NCBI RefSeq assembly: GCF_030815145.1
Contig: NZ_JAUSWJ010000001.1
Span: 1,054,001 to 1,118,000, forward strand
Origin: Kaistia geumhonensis
GTDB lineage: Bacteria > Pseudomonadota > Alphaproteobacteria > Rhizobiales > Kaistiaceae
Length of the DNA: 64,000 nt
Direction of reading: 5' to 3'
Position numbers and translations under genes: made by a program. The notes beneath the pieces were generated by a model that was not told the origin of the DNA, did not search any database, and saw only the letters and a list, made by a program, of their open reading frames with translations. Below, piece by piece: positions 18,417-26,655 of this stretch; position 1 is the stretch's first letter, and each line of letters starts with the position of its first letter.

Positions 18417-18445
18417 GCGAGGCCGGCCGGAACGGGGACGCACCC

Positions 18446-18820
18446 ATGGGCGTGACGGGCATCGGCGGTTTCTTCTTCCGGGCGCGCGATCCCGAGGCCC
18501 TGCTCGCCTGGTATGCCGAGCATCTCGGCATCGGCGCCGATCCGAACCCCGTCTGGCATACCGAGGCCGGCCCGACGGTCTTCGCCCCCTTCGCCGAGGC
18601 CAGCGACTATTTCGCCGCCGATCGCCGCTGGATGCTCAATCTGCGCGTCGACGATCTCGACGCGCTCGCGGCCAGCCTCCGCGCGGCCGGGATCGAGGTC
18701 GTCACCCGGCCGGAATGGGACATGCCCGGCATCGGCCGCTTCGCCCGCATCCACGACCCGGAAGGCAACCCGATCGAACTCTGGCAGCCGGCTGCTGTGG
18801 CTCGGTCCGCCGCATCATGA
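18446..18820 (+). CDS. VOC-family glyoxalase-like protein
   Basis: A 124-residue vicinal-oxygen-chelate protein starting at ATG 18446. It opens with GIGGFFFRARDPEALLAWYA and closes with ARIHDPEGNPIELWQP, whose glutamate would be a metal ligand; the middle strand is WMLNLRVDDLDALAASLRAA. The fold is typical of glyoxalase/bleomycin-resistance proteins, but the substrate cannot be guessed. It lies 29 bases after parE on the same strand, so co-transcription is likely, although no functional link is obvious. The convergent Tag-like gene ends 10 bases beyond its stop. Confidence 0.87.
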   Translation: MGVTGIGGFFFRARDPEALLAWYAEHLGIGADPNPVWHTEAGPTVFAPFAEASDYFAADRRWMLNLRVDDLDALAASLRAAGIEVVTRPEWDMPGIGRFARIHDPEGNPIELWQPAAVARSAAS

Positions 18821-18830
18821 CGCGCTGTCT

Positions 18831-19532
18831 CTAGTCGCCCTCCTCTATGGCCGACCTGTTCTCGCCGATCGACAGGGCGCAGATGCGCGAGAGGTGGGTG
18901 TAGGGAAGACCCGTCTCGGACCGCCAGGCGTTGAAGGCCTTCTGGATCTTCGCCATGTCGCCCTTCGATTTCGGCTCGGCCGCGATATCGACGCCGGCAT
19001 CGCGGAGGCACGCGACGACGTCGGCCGAGGTGACGAAGGCGTCGAAGCCGAGGAAGCGCAGCAGCATCTGGCCTGAATTGCCGCCGAGCCGGCTGCCCCG
19101 TTTCGCGAGGAGATCGAGTAGGCCGACCTCGTCGTCCGCCGGCCAGGCGGCGAGGAAGCGGCCGAAGCTGCCATGCTCGGCGGCGATCGCCCGCACGAAG
19201 GCGGCGTTCTCCCGCACCGAGCGGATCTTGGCGCCGTTGCGCACGATGCGCGTATCGCGCTCCAGTCCGTCCCAGTAGTCGTCGGGCTGGAACATCAGCG
19301 CCGCCGGATCGAAGCCGAGAAAAGCCGCCTCGAAGCCCGGCCACTTGGCCTCGATGACGCTCCAGACGAAGCCAGCGCTGAAGACGCGCTTCGCCATCAT
19401 CGCCAGCGCGCGATCGTCGGGGAGAGCGGCGAGCGCTCCGTTGCCGGGAACGGCCGGGAGAAGCGCGGCGAGCGCCGCCGCGCCGCCCTTGCGCTCTTCC
19501 GCGCGCTCGCGAATGAAGGCAAACGGGATCAT
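18831..19532 (-). CDS. DNA-3-methyladenine glycosylase I-like protein
   Basis: A 233-residue member of the Tag family (HhH-type alkylbase glycosylases), predicted to excise alkylated adenine. Family stretches include MMAKRVFSAGFVWSVIEAKWPGFE as a region, RNGAKIRSVRENA and GSFGRFLAAWP. The E. coli enzyme holds zinc through an N-terminal Cys and His and a C-terminal His-x3-Cys. Here the first 25 residues have neither Cys nor His, and the C-terminus has His-x4-Cys (THLSRIC), so the zinc site looks absent. This form seems a distinct alphaproteobacterial subgroup. Its ATG overlaps the stop of the upstream DUF2254 gene by 4 bases, so they are translationally coupled. Confidence 0.82.
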   Translation of the reverse strand: MIPFAFIRERAEERKGGAAALAALLPAVPGNGALAALPDDRALAMMAKRVFSAGFVWSVIEAKWPGFEAAFLGFDPAALMFQPDDYWDGLERDTRIVRNGAKIRSVRENAAFVRAIAAEHGSFGRFLAAWPADDEVGLLDLLAKRGSRLGGNSGQMLLRFLGFDAFVTSADVVACLRDAGVDIAAEPKSKGDMAKIQKAFNAWRSETGLPYTHLSRICALSIGENRSAIEEGD

Positions 19533-20845
19533 CGGACCTCCTCCCCGCGCCTTTCGGCGTCCTGTCCTGCATGCGTCTCGAGCCGCCGACCGGCAATGAG
19601 GCCGGCGAGCCGCGCGCGATCCGCCTCGAGGGCGAGCGAGTGCTCGGCGCGGGCGAGTGCCAGTTCGGCCTGCGCCAGGGCGGCGCGCCGGAAAGCCTCG
19701 CTGCCGATCGCGGCGAGCGCGAACAGCGCCTTGCGGATGCGCAGCTGCACCTCGATCAGCCCGGCGCCGTCGCGGGCGACCAGCATGAAGGCGTCCTCGA
19801 AGAGGTCGGCGTCATCGAGCGGGGCGACATGGACGCGCGGAAACTGGATCTCGATCTCCTCGGGACGATCCTTACCCTCCCCCCACAGCGCGAGCAGCCG
19901 CGTCGTGCGGCCGATCACGTCGATCGCGGTGCCGGGATCGTTAGTGGCCGGCGAGAGCGCGCGCGAAGCGATCTCGCTCATCACGGCGAGGCCGAAGCGC
20001 GGGTCCTGGTCGAAGCTGCGCTCGGCGCCGATCGAGAAGGCGCCCCTGATGGCCGCGATCGCCTCGCCGCCCTTCTCGCCTTCGAGCGAGCCGGCGACGA
20101 AGACGAGCGGCGTTTCCGGATAGAGGAACGCGCCGACCGAGGTCGCCAGAAAGATGTCGCCGTCGATGTCGTCGGCGGCGTCGGCCAGTGCTCCGATGTC
20201 GATATGCTGGACATAGCCGATCTGATCCGTCGTGACGGGCGCGGCATCATGCGGGATGTCCCCGGCATCGCTTAGCGGCGCGCCGCCGAGCGTCGGCTGC
20301 GCGATCCATATCGCGAGCGCCGAACGCGCCGCGCGCTCGACGCGGTCGGTCGTCTCGCCGACCCGCCCGAGCCGCGTCAGATGGTCGATCCAGCGCAGCA
20401 GCGTCACCACGATGAGCACGATGACTCCGATGGTGACGAGGAAGAGGATGGTGCGGCCGCGGTCGCCATAGGCGCCGGTCTTGAGCACGACGATCCCGAC
20501 GATGCCGAAGAGGAACGAGCCGAGGAAGGTCGACAGCACATTCTGCGTGACGCGATCCTCGATCAGGAGCTTGGTCGCGCGCGGCGTCACATTGCTGGTC
20601 GCGGAGCCATAGGCCGAGGTCATGACGCTGAGCGAGAAGGTGGTGACGGCCAGCATCGAGGAGGCGATGATGTCGAGAATGCCCTCGACGGCATCCGCCC
20701 CGATGTCACCCGGCAAGGTCCAGGGAATGTATCGCTCGACCACCGCGGCGAGAATCGCTGCGAAGACGCCGATCGCACCGATGAACGAGGCGCGGATCCA
20801 CAGGCGCCGCGTCAGCTGCCTCAACAGCCATTCCCACCGCGACAT
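19529..20845 (-). CDS. DUF2254 membrane protein
   Basis: A 438-residue predicted inner-membrane protein. Four hydrophobic segments occupy the first ~150 residues (SFIGAIGVFAAILAAVV, GILDIIASSMLAVTTFSLSV, FLGSFLFGIVGIVVL and ILFLVTIGVIVLIVVTLL). The remaining ~290 residues are soluble and contain the family-typical AFSIGAERSFDQDPRFG and ALSPATNDPGTAID. Function is unknown for the family. It is the first gene of a two-gene unit with the Tag-like glycosylase (ATGA overlap) and is divergent from yqaA across 92 bases. Confidence 0.88.
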   Translation of the reverse strand: MSRWEWLLRQLTRRLWIRASFIGAIGVFAAILAAVVERYIPWTLPGDIGADAVEGILDIIASSMLAVTTFSLSVMTSAYGSATSNVTPRATKLLIEDRVTQNVLSTFLGSFLFGIVGIVVLKTGAYGDRGRTILFLVTIGVIVLIVVTLLRWIDHLTRLGRVGETTDRVERAARSALAIWIAQPTLGGAPLSDAGDIPHDAAPVTTDQIGYVQHIDIGALADAADDIDGDIFLATSVGAFLYPETPLVFVAGSLEGEKGGEAIAAIRGAFSIGAERSFDQDPRFGLAVMSEIASRALSPATNDPGTAIDVIGRTTRLLALWGEGKDRPEEIEIQFPRVHVAPLDDADLFEDAFMLVARDGAGLIEVQLRIRKALFALAAIGSEAFRRAALAQAELALARAEHSLALEADRARLAGLIAGRRLETHAGQDAERRGEEVR

Positions 20846-20937
20846 GCACGCCTCCCCGCTCCGGTCCGGCCATGGCGCGAGTCGCGCCTCGGGAGAATCT
20901 AGCGCGCCGGTCCGGATTCGGCGAAAGGCACCCCGGC

Positions 20938-21372
20938 GTGGCCGCTGAACTCGCCGGTCTCTTTCTCGCCGCCCTCGTCGCCGCCACCATCCTGCCGGCG
21001 CAGTCGGAGGCGGTTCTGATAGCGCTGATCGCCAGGGGCGACGTTCCGGTGGCGCTGCTGGTGGCGGTCGCCACCGCCGGCAATGTGCTCGGCTCGGTGG
21101 TGAACTGGCTGCTCGGCCGCTTCATCGAGCGCTGGCGGGACCGCCGCTGGTTTCCCGCTTCGGAAGCGTCGCTCGACCGGGCGCAGCGCTGGTATCGGCG
21201 CTTCGGCCGCTGGAGCCTGCTCTTCGCCTGGCTGCCGGTGGTCGGCGATCCGCTCACGGTCGTCGCCGGCATGCTGCGCGAGCCGCTGCCGTCCTTCCTC
21301 CTCCTCGTGACGATCGGAAAGCTCGGCCGCTATGTCGCGCTGGCGCTGGCGGCGAAGGGCCTCGTCGGGTGA
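20938..21372 (+). CDS. YqaA-family (DedA-like) membrane protein
   Basis: A 144-residue small relative of the DedA/SNARE-associated membrane family, similar in size to E. coli YqaA. The GTG at 20938 is chosen because AAAGG lies about 8 bases upstream and it yields a protein beginning with a hydrophobic helix; an in-frame ATG at 20872 would add 22 polar residues. Conserved features are LPAQSEAVLIALI, TAGNVLGSVVNWLLGR, the RWYRRFGRWSLLFAWLP region and GDPLTVVAGMLR. Such proteins may handle lipid or undecaprenyl-phosphate movement, but this subfamily is uncharacterised. Its stop is 3 bases from the stop of the convergent SRPBCC gene. Confidence 0.85.
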   Translation: MAAELAGLFLAALVAATILPAQSEAVLIALIARGDVPVALLVAVATAGNVLGSVVNWLLGRFIERWRDRRWFPASEASLDRAQRWYRRFGRWSLLFAWLPVVGDPLTVVAGMLREPLPSFLLLVTIGKLGRYVALALAAKGLVG

Positions 21373-21375
21373 GCG

Positions 21376-21846
21376 TCAGACATAGAAGCCGTCGCGCAGA
21401 TTGATGCCGTGCTCGATATAGGCCTTCATGCAGGCGAGCATCTGCGCCCAGCCCTGACAGTTGCCGAAGCTGGATCGGAGGCCCGCCTCGGTCTGCCGCC
21501 AGCCCGCCTCGCTGATGGTGACGAGCGTGCGCCCGTCGGCGAGCGGCTCGAACAGCATGGTGACGGTCGTCTCGTAGGGTCCGGCCTTGCCGCCCGGCGC
21601 CGCGTCGCGGTCGCCCGCCTCCCAGCGCAGCACGATCCGCCGATCCTTCTCTACCTCGACGACATGGACCGGGAAGGCTCCGGGAAAGTCGGCGAAATCC
21701 CATGTCACCGTGGCGCCGGTCTTGAGCCGGCCCTCGGCGCCGCCGGTGGTGAAATAGCCGGAGAGCGTCTTCGGATCGACGACCGCCTCGAACACCTCGG
21801 AGACGGGCCGGGCGATGCGGCCGGAAATCGTGAAGGCGAGATCCAT
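21376..21846 (-). CDS. SRPBCC (AHSA1-like) domain protein
   Basis: A 156-residue START-like (AHSA1/SRPBCC) protein with a hydrophobic ligand cavity. It starts MDLAFTISGRIARPVSEVFE, contains YFTTGGAEGRLKTGATVTWD and WRQTEAGLRSSFGNCQGWAQ, and ends as these small proteins usually do. GGAGGAA precedes ATG 21846, which rules out a longer in-frame version that would run through the promoter. It is divergent from the ArsR-family gene, separated by 52 bases that carry a palindrome. SRPBCC proteins paired with ArsR regulators are common, and the regulator probably controls both. Confidence 0.88.
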   Translation of the reverse strand: MDLAFTISGRIARPVSEVFEAVVDPKTLSGYFTTGGAEGRLKTGATVTWDFADFPGAFPVHVVEVEKDRRIVLRWEAGDRDAAPGGKAGPYETTVTMLFEPLADGRTLVTISEAGWRQTEAGLRSSFGNCQGWAQMLACMKAYIEHGINLRDGFYV

Positions 21847-21880
21847 GGCGAGGTTCCTCCCGATGACGACGCCACCGATC

Positions 21881-21900
21881 ATGTTATAAAAAGATAACAT
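21881..21900. promoter_or_regulatory. Palindromic operator between arsR-like and SRPBCC genes
   Basis: A perfect inverted repeat ATGTTAT-AAAAAG-ATAACAT in otherwise GC-rich sequence. The right arm contains the first two bases of the ArsR-family start codon (ATG 21899). This is a likely binding site for the ArsR-type protein, which would let it repress itself and the divergent SRPBCC gene. Confidence 0.7.
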
Positions 21901-22228
21901 GTCAACCGATGATTCGATGGAGCGCGTCTTCAAGGCGCTGGCGGCGCCGACAAGGCGGGCGCTGATGGATGCGCTGAAGGACGGCCCGCTGACGACCGGG
22001 GAGCTGTGCCGGCGCTTCCCCGAGCTGGACCGCTGCACGGTGATGCAGCACCTGAAGGTGCTGGAGGCGGCCGACCTCGTGGTCCCGCAGCGCAAGGGCC
22101 GCGAGCGCTGGAATCATCTCAACGCGCTGCCTATCCGGCACATCCACGACCGCTGGATCGGGCCGCATGCCGCGCGCGCCGCCGGGCTGCTCATGCGTCT
22201 GGAGACGGACCTTGGCTCCGCCGAATGA
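21899..22228 (+). CDS. ArsR-family transcriptional regulator
   Basis: A 109-residue winged-helix regulator. It has FKALAAPTRRALMDALKDG, the helix-turn-helix region LTTGELCRRFPELDRCTVMQ, and the wing HLKVLEAADLVVPQRKGRER. No metal-binding CVC motif is seen, so it is probably of the non-metal group that partners SRPBCC proteins. The ATG at 21899 lies inside the palindrome and has no ribosome site, so translation may be leaderless or start at the in-frame ATG 21917. Divergent SRPBCC gene is the obvious target. Confidence 0.88.
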   Translation: MSTDDSMERVFKALAAPTRRALMDALKDGPLTTGELCRRFPELDRCTVMQHLKVLEAADLVVPQRKGRERWNHLNALPIRHIHDRWIGPHAARAAGLLMRLETDLGSAE

Positions 22229-22323
22229 GGGATGCGGATCGGCTTGCCGACCCCGCGGTCGGGAAGTAGCGTCGCGGCCGCCGGCTGCCACGCGCCGGTC
22301 GAACTGACGCCCCGGAGGTCAGC

Positions 22324-22779
22324 ATGCCGAACCGCGCCCTGCTCACGACCGCGCTTCTCGCAGCCGGACTGGCGGCCGTGGAACCTGTCGCCACCGCCAG
22401 GGCGGATGCCGTCGCCGACGCCGTCGCGACCATGGAGGCCTCCGTTCAGGACGTGCGGATCGCCGGAGGCTGGGAGCAGGACGGCCGCAAGGGCGTCTTC
22501 CGAGTCGTCATCGCGAGGTCCGGGTTGCCGCAGACCGCGCGGTTGTTCGTGCAGTGGATCGCCACCGGCGTCGACGGTTCCGAGGCGCTCGTCCGCTCGG
22601 TCGAGATCGCGGAGATGGAGGCGCTGAAGCTCGATATCGCCGATTTCGTCACCGAGTCGGACCCCGACGGCCTCAGCGTCTTCGTCGAGGTGATCGACCC
22701 CAAGGCCGACACCGATCAGAGCTACGAACTGTTCCTCGACCACGACGGCAGCTACCGCTTCGGGCCGGCCAGTAACTAA
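22324..22779 (+). CDS. Small secreted protein of unknown function
   Basis: A 151-residue protein with a signal peptide (MPNRALLTTALLAAGLAAVE through ATARA) and an acidic mature domain rich in beta-strand residues (KGVFRVVIARSG, ARLFVQWIATG, LSVFVEVIDPKAD). GGAGG stands before the ATG, one of the best ribosome sites in the window. It has no cysteine, no membrane segment and no motif I recognise. It is likely a periplasmic protein. It lies between the ArsR-family gene and the helicase, with about 95 and 145 bases on either side, so it may be transcribed alone. Confidence 0.78.
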   Translation: MPNRALLTTALLAAGLAAVEPVATARADAVADAVATMEASVQDVRIAGGWEQDGRKGVFRVVIARSGLPQTARLFVQWIATGVDGSEALVRSVEIAEMEALKLDIADFVTESDPDGLSVFVEVIDPKADTDQSYELFLDHDGSYRFGPASN

Positions 22780-22825
22780 AAAAGCAGGAATCGGCGTCGC
22801 ATAGGCCCGAATTCCTTCTAAAAGT

Positions 22826-22855
22826 TTGACAAATCGACCTCGATGCCGGTATCTG
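22826..22855 (+). promoter_or_regulatory. Candidate promoter for the DEAD-box helicase gene
   Basis: TTGACA (22826-22831), an 18-base spacer and TATCTG (22850-22855) fit a housekeeping sigma promoter with a perfect -35. It argues against using the TTG of this -35 as a start codon. A transcript starting near 22862 would have a leader of about 60 bases before TTG 22925. Confidence 0.5.
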
Positions 22856-22924
22856 CCTGCGACGCTCACCGTTGGCGCCGACGCCACGTCGCCGGGCCAC
22901 GCAGCCCATCGGGCCATATCCTTC

Positions 22925-24481
22925 TTGACCGCATCCTTCTCTACGCTCGGGCTTAGCCCCAAAGTGCTGTCTGCCGTCGAGGCAAGCGGCTACACGACTC
23001 CGACGCCGATCCAGGCCGAGGCGATTCCCCATGTGCTGGCGCGCCGCGACGTGCTCGGCATCGCCCAGACCGGCACCGGCAAGACGGCGGGCTTCGTCCT
23101 GCCCATGCTGACGCTGCTGGAGCAGGGCCGGGCCCGCGCCCGCATGCCCCGCACGCTGATCCTCGAGCCGACCCGCGAACTCGCGGCGCAGGTGGAGGAG
23201 AACTTCAACAAGTACGGGCAGAACCACAAGCTCAACGTGGCGCTGCTCATCGGCGGCGTCTCGTTCGGCGACCAGGAAAAGAAGCTCGACCGTGGCGTCG
23301 ACGTCCTGATCGCGACGCCCGGCCGCCTGCTCGACCATTGCGAGCGCGGCAAGCTCCTGATGACCGGCGTCGAGATCTTCGTCATCGACGAAGCCGACCG
23401 GATGCTCGACATGGGCTTCATTCCCGATATCGAGCGCATCAGCAAGCTGCTGCCCTTCACGCGCCAGACGCTGTTCTTCTCGGCCACCATGCCGCCGGAG
23501 ATCCAGCATCTCGCCGATACGTTCCTGTCCAATCCGGCGCGCATCGAGGTGGCCCGCCCCGCGACCACCGCAAAGACGGTGACGCAGGCCTTCCTCGCGA
23601 CCGGCCGGGAATCGGCCGAGAAGCGCGAGGCGCTGCGCGGCCTCATCCGCGGCGCGACCGATCTCAAGAACGCGATCATCTTCTGCAATCGCAAGCGCGA
23701 CGTGGCGGTTCTCGCCCGCTCGCTCGAGAAGCATGGCTTCTCCGTCGGCGCGTTGCACGGCGACATGGATCAGCGCGCCCGCATGGCGACGCTCGACGCG
23801 TTCAAGAACAACCGCCTCACGCTGCTCGTCGCGAGCGACGTGGCGGCGCGCGGCCTCGACATCCCCGATGTCAGCCATGTCTTCAACTTCGATATCCCGA
23901 CCCATGCGGACGACTATGTCCACCGCATCGGACGCACCGGCCGCGCCGGACGCTCGGGCACGGCGATCACCCTCGTCGCGCCCGCCGACCAGAAATATCT
24001 CTCGGCGATCGGCAAGCTGACCGGCGACGACGTGACCTGGCTCGGTGACCCCGTCCAGGCCGGCGAGCGCGAGGAGCGCCCTGCCCGTTCCGGGCGCGGT
24101 GGTCGCAAGCCCGAAGGCAAGGGAGAAGGTCGCAGCGAGGCGAGGAGCGCCCCGAGGGGCGAGACCGCTTCTCATGCCGAGACCGCGGCTGACACCGAGG
24201 ATCGCGAGGTCCAGGTTCGCGCCGAGGACAGCAAGGCCGAGGGTCGCCGCTCCGGCGGCCGCAAGCCACGTCCCGCCGTTGCCGAAGAGGCCGCCGACCT
24301 CTCGGCGCGCCCGGTTCGCCAGGGCGAGGAAAGCCGCCGGCCCGTGCCGCGCAGCCCGGCTCCGCCCCGCCCCGAACGTGGCCAGCGACGCCCTGAGCGT
24401 GACGATGGCGAACGCGTCATCGGCCTCGGCGATCACGTTCCGCAGTTCCTTCTGCGGCCGGTTCGCGCACCGTCCTCCTGA
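22925..24481 (+). CDS. DEAD/DEAH-box RNA helicase (RhlE-like)
   Basis: ATP-dependent RNA helicase for ribosome assembly or RNA turnover, 518 residues. Motifs are TPTPIQAEAIP (Q motif), IAQTGTGKT (I), PTRELAAQ (Ia), TPGRLLDH, VIDEADRMLDMG (II), FFSATMPPE (III), VASDVAARGLDIP and HRIGRTGRAGRSG (VI). The last ~140 residues are a low-complexity Arg/Glu/Gly tail, typical of RhlE-type proteins. I place the start at TTG 22925 (MTASFSTLGLSPKVLS); an in-frame TTG at 22826 coincides with the -35 box of a promoter. No good ribosome site is visible, so the start is uncertain by about 30 residues. Confidence 0.9.
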   Translation: MTASFSTLGLSPKVLSAVEASGYTTPTPIQAEAIPHVLARRDVLGIAQTGTGKTAGFVLPMLTLLEQGRARARMPRTLILEPTRELAAQVEENFNKYGQNHKLNVALLIGGVSFGDQEKKLDRGVDVLIATPGRLLDHCERGKLLMTGVEIFVIDEADRMLDMGFIPDIERISKLLPFTRQTLFFSATMPPEIQHLADTFLSNPARIEVARPATTAKTVTQAFLATGRESAEKREALRGLIRGATDLKNAIIFCNRKRDVAVLARSLEKHGFSVGALHGDMDQRARMATLDAFKNNRLTLLVASDVAARGLDIPDVSHVFNFDIPTHADDYVHRIGRTGRAGRSGTAITLVAPADQKYLSAIGKLTGDDVTWLGDPVQAGEREERPARSGRGGRKPEGKGEGRSEARSAPRGETASHAETAADTEDREVQVRAEDSKAEGRRSGGRKPRPAVAEEAADLSARPVRQGEESRRPVPRSPAPPRPERGQRRPERDDGERVIGLGDHVPQFLLRPVRAPSS

Positions 24482-24649
24482 GCGGAGACGGCGCGGCCTG
24501 GCCGCGCCTTAACGCGCCGTTCACGATGCCATGCCGCGGCTTCTGCGAGGCCGTGGAGTGCGAACCCCCCTTAGCACCTCGTTAGGAATTCGCGTCCAGA
24601 TTGTACCCGTCCGAGGGATCGAAAGGTCCCGCACAGACGGTCGGGGGAC

Positions 24650-25681
24650 ATGAAGGACAGCGGTGACTTTCTGCGTAAGGCCAGCCTGGCCCGGGCGGCG
24701 CTCGCCGCGCTGGAGCAGCACGACCTGGCGCCCGAGCCGCAGAATTACGCACTCTTCTATGCCTATGCTTCGGGAAGCGAGCCGCTTCTGAAGGAGGCGG
24801 TCGACGGCATCCTGCGCGAAGAGGGAGCGCTGTCGCGGGCGGATCTCGCCATGTTGTGCCGGGCCTTCCTGCGCGACCAGGCGCTGGGGCTCACCTGGCA
24901 CGAATTGCCACTCGACCCGATCGGAAACGCACCATCGGCGTCACGCGATGCCACCACCAGCGCCGCCGCGGCGCTGAGCGCGGCGCACGCGGCAGCGACG
25001 CGCAACGGCAGCCGAACGGCGACCATCGATCTCGTCCGCCGCCTCGTCGCGGCGACCCGATCGATCGAGGAGCGCAAGCGGCTGATCGAGGAGGAGCTTG
25101 TCCGCTCGCGCGCCGAGCTCGACGCGCTGCAGGCCAGCCTCGACAATGTGCGGCATGAGACGCTGAACGACCAGCTGACCACGCTCGCCAGCCGACGCCA
25201 TTTCGACGAGGCCTTCGAGCGGGCGATCGCCGGGACACGTGAGAGCGGCGCTCCCCTCTCGCTGCTCTTCACCGACATCGACCACTTCAAGTCGTTCAAC
25301 GACCGCTACGGCCACCAGACCGGCGACCATGTGCTGCGGCTGGTCGCGCTGGCGGTGAAGCAGAATGTGCGCGAGCAGGACACGGCTTGCCGCTATGGCG
25401 GCGAGGAGTTCGCCGTGATCCTGCCCGGCACCGCCGCCGCGGAAGCGATGGTGATCGGCGAAGAGATCCGGGCCGCCGTGATGGGGCGCGAGTTCCGCCG
25501 TCGCGCCAGCGGGGAAAAGTTGAGGCCGGTGACGATCTCGATCGGCATCGCCAGTTTCCTTCCCGGCGATACGGCCTCCAGTCTCATCGAGCGGGCAGAC
25601 CGCTGCCTTTATCGGGCGAAGAGCTCCGGCCGCAACCTCGTGATGTCCGACGACGGGCAGCCGCTGCGCGAACGCGCATGA
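24650..25681 (+). CDS. Diguanylate cyclase (GGDEF)
   Basis: Makes cyclic di-GMP from two GTP. The protein has 343 residues with no membrane segment, so it is cytoplasmic. An N-terminal helical region (MKDSGDFLRKASLARAALAA and on) and a coiled-coil-like stretch before residue 170 precede the GGDEF domain (about 175-335). The active site is GGEEF (in CRYGGEEFAVILPG), which is catalytically competent. A product-inhibition site RxxD (REQD) lies exactly five residues before it, so feedback control is expected. No EAL domain. The DUF4287 gene follows after 79 bases. Confidence 0.93.
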   Translation: MKDSGDFLRKASLARAALAALEQHDLAPEPQNYALFYAYASGSEPLLKEAVDGILREEGALSRADLAMLCRAFLRDQALGLTWHELPLDPIGNAPSASRDATTSAAAALSAAHAAATRNGSRTATIDLVRRLVAATRSIEERKRLIEEELVRSRAELDALQASLDNVRHETLNDQLTTLASRRHFDEAFERAIAGTRESGAPLSLLFTDIDHFKSFNDRYGHQTGDHVLRLVALAVKQNVREQDTACRYGGEEFAVILPGTAAAEAMVIGEEIRAAVMGREFRRRASGEKLRPVTISIGIASFLPGDTASSLIERADRCLYRAKSSGRNLVMSDDGQPLRERA

Positions 25682-25760
25682 GCGCTATTCCCGCAATGCC
25701 TTGCGATGCGGTCCCCGGTGGGTGAAGCTGCGGACGTCACGAGGAGGAGTCTCGACCGCC

Positions 25761-25970
25761 ATGGCTGACCAGCCCGTCAAGGGACCTGCGTCCTACTTCC
25801 CCTCGATCGAGAAGACATACGGGCGGCCGATCGCCGAATGGCAGGAGCTGCTGCGCGGCCGCCTGCCGGCGAAGCATATGGAACTGGTCGCGTTCCTCAA
25901 GCAGGAGCACGGCATGGGCCATGGTCACGCCAACGCGCTCGTCGCGCATCTCCTGGCGGGCCAAGGCTGA
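25761..25970 (+). CDS. DUF4287 domain protein
   Basis: A 69-residue protein (MADQPVKGPASYFPSIEKTY and on) that is essentially one DUF4287 domain: the segment FPSIEKTYGRPIAEWQ and KQEHGMGHGHANALVAHLL are its hallmarks. ATG 25761 follows GAGGAGG with a slightly long spacing of about 13 bases. Function is unknown; the short helical fold is found alone or beside DUF5655-like domains. It follows the diguanylate cyclase gene on the same strand, but the gap gives no proof of co-transcription. Confidence 0.85.
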   Translation: MADQPVKGPASYFPSIEKTYGRPIAEWQELLRGRLPAKHMELVAFLKQEHGMGHGHANALVAHLLAGQG

Positions 25971-26005
25971 CGGATCGGCGCCGGCGCCCGCCGCAGTCGA
26001 TGGCG

Positions 26006-26620
26006 CTAGAGCCGGGTCAGCGCCCAGCTGGTGAGTTCGATCAACACCTGGTCGAGTGCCTGGTTGAGCCCGGCGACGGCAGCTGGCGCGGTATCGGCCG
26101 TGACGGGCACGCGGGCACGGAACACCTTGAAATCGACCACGCGGCCGTTGCGGTCGTTCATGAGACGCGCCGAGATCTCGACATCCGCGACCATGCCCGA
26201 GCCGTCGACGACGACGTTGAAGGTGCGGATATCGGTCAGCAGCTGATAGTCGATCGACAGGCCCTCTCCGGGCCGGCCGACGGCATGCGCCTGCTTCGAA
26301 AGCTCGAAGGTCTCGATGATCCGCGCCTGGAGGACGTTCGGCAGCGTGTCGGGATATTGCGCGTCCGGGTAATAGGCCATCAGCGAGCCGCGCGAGACGA
26401 CGATGCGCTGTGTCGCGAGGATCTGCAGCGCAGTCGGCGCCGGGATGAGCACCTGGGCGCGGCCCGCGCGGGAAACCTTGGGCAGTTCGCGCGGGCCCGT
26501 CAGGTCATAGGTGTTCGGCGGCGGCCGCGTGACGAGCGCGCTGACGCAGCCGGCGAGCAGTGTGGCGAGCAGGACGGCGGCCAGAGCGCCGAACGGCAGG
26601 GATCGCGTCATCTTGGCCAT
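26006..26620 (-). CDS. ABC-type transport auxiliary lipoprotein (PqiC/MlaD-associated)
   Basis: A 204-residue lipoprotein at the end of the Mla-type operon. ATG 26620 is preceded by GAGG, and the lipobox LLAGC at the end of a short signal (FGALAAVLLATLLAGC) makes Cys the mature N-terminus. The rest (YDLTGPRELPKV, LIPAPTALQILATQRIVV, DYQLLTDIRTFNVVVDGSG) matches the ABC_trans_aux domain seen in PqiC-like outer-membrane lipoproteins. It begins 35 bases after mlaD stops. It probably links the MCE protein to the outer membrane, standing where MlaA or PqiC would in other systems. Confidence 0.88.
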   Translation of the reverse strand: MAKMTRSLPFGALAAVLLATLLAGCVSALVTRPPPNTYDLTGPRELPKVSRAGRAQVLIPAPTALQILATQRIVVSRGSLMAYYPDAQYPDTLPNVLQARIIETFELSKQAHAVGRPGEGLSIDYQLLTDIRTFNVVVDGSGMVADVEISARLMNDRNGRVVDFKVFRARVPVTADTAPAAVAGLNQALDQVLIELTSWALTRL

Positions 26621-26655
26621 CTTGGTCTGCCCTCGCGGTTGGCGGTAACCCGCGG

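Noticed and set aside
16245-18443. A 732-codon minus-strand frame opposite parE
   Set aside because: Shadow of parE with no recognisable domain.
22826-22924. N-terminal extension of the DEAD-box helicase from TTG 22826
   Set aside because: That TTG is part of a perfect TTGACA -35 box, and the extra residues do not resemble helicase N-termini.
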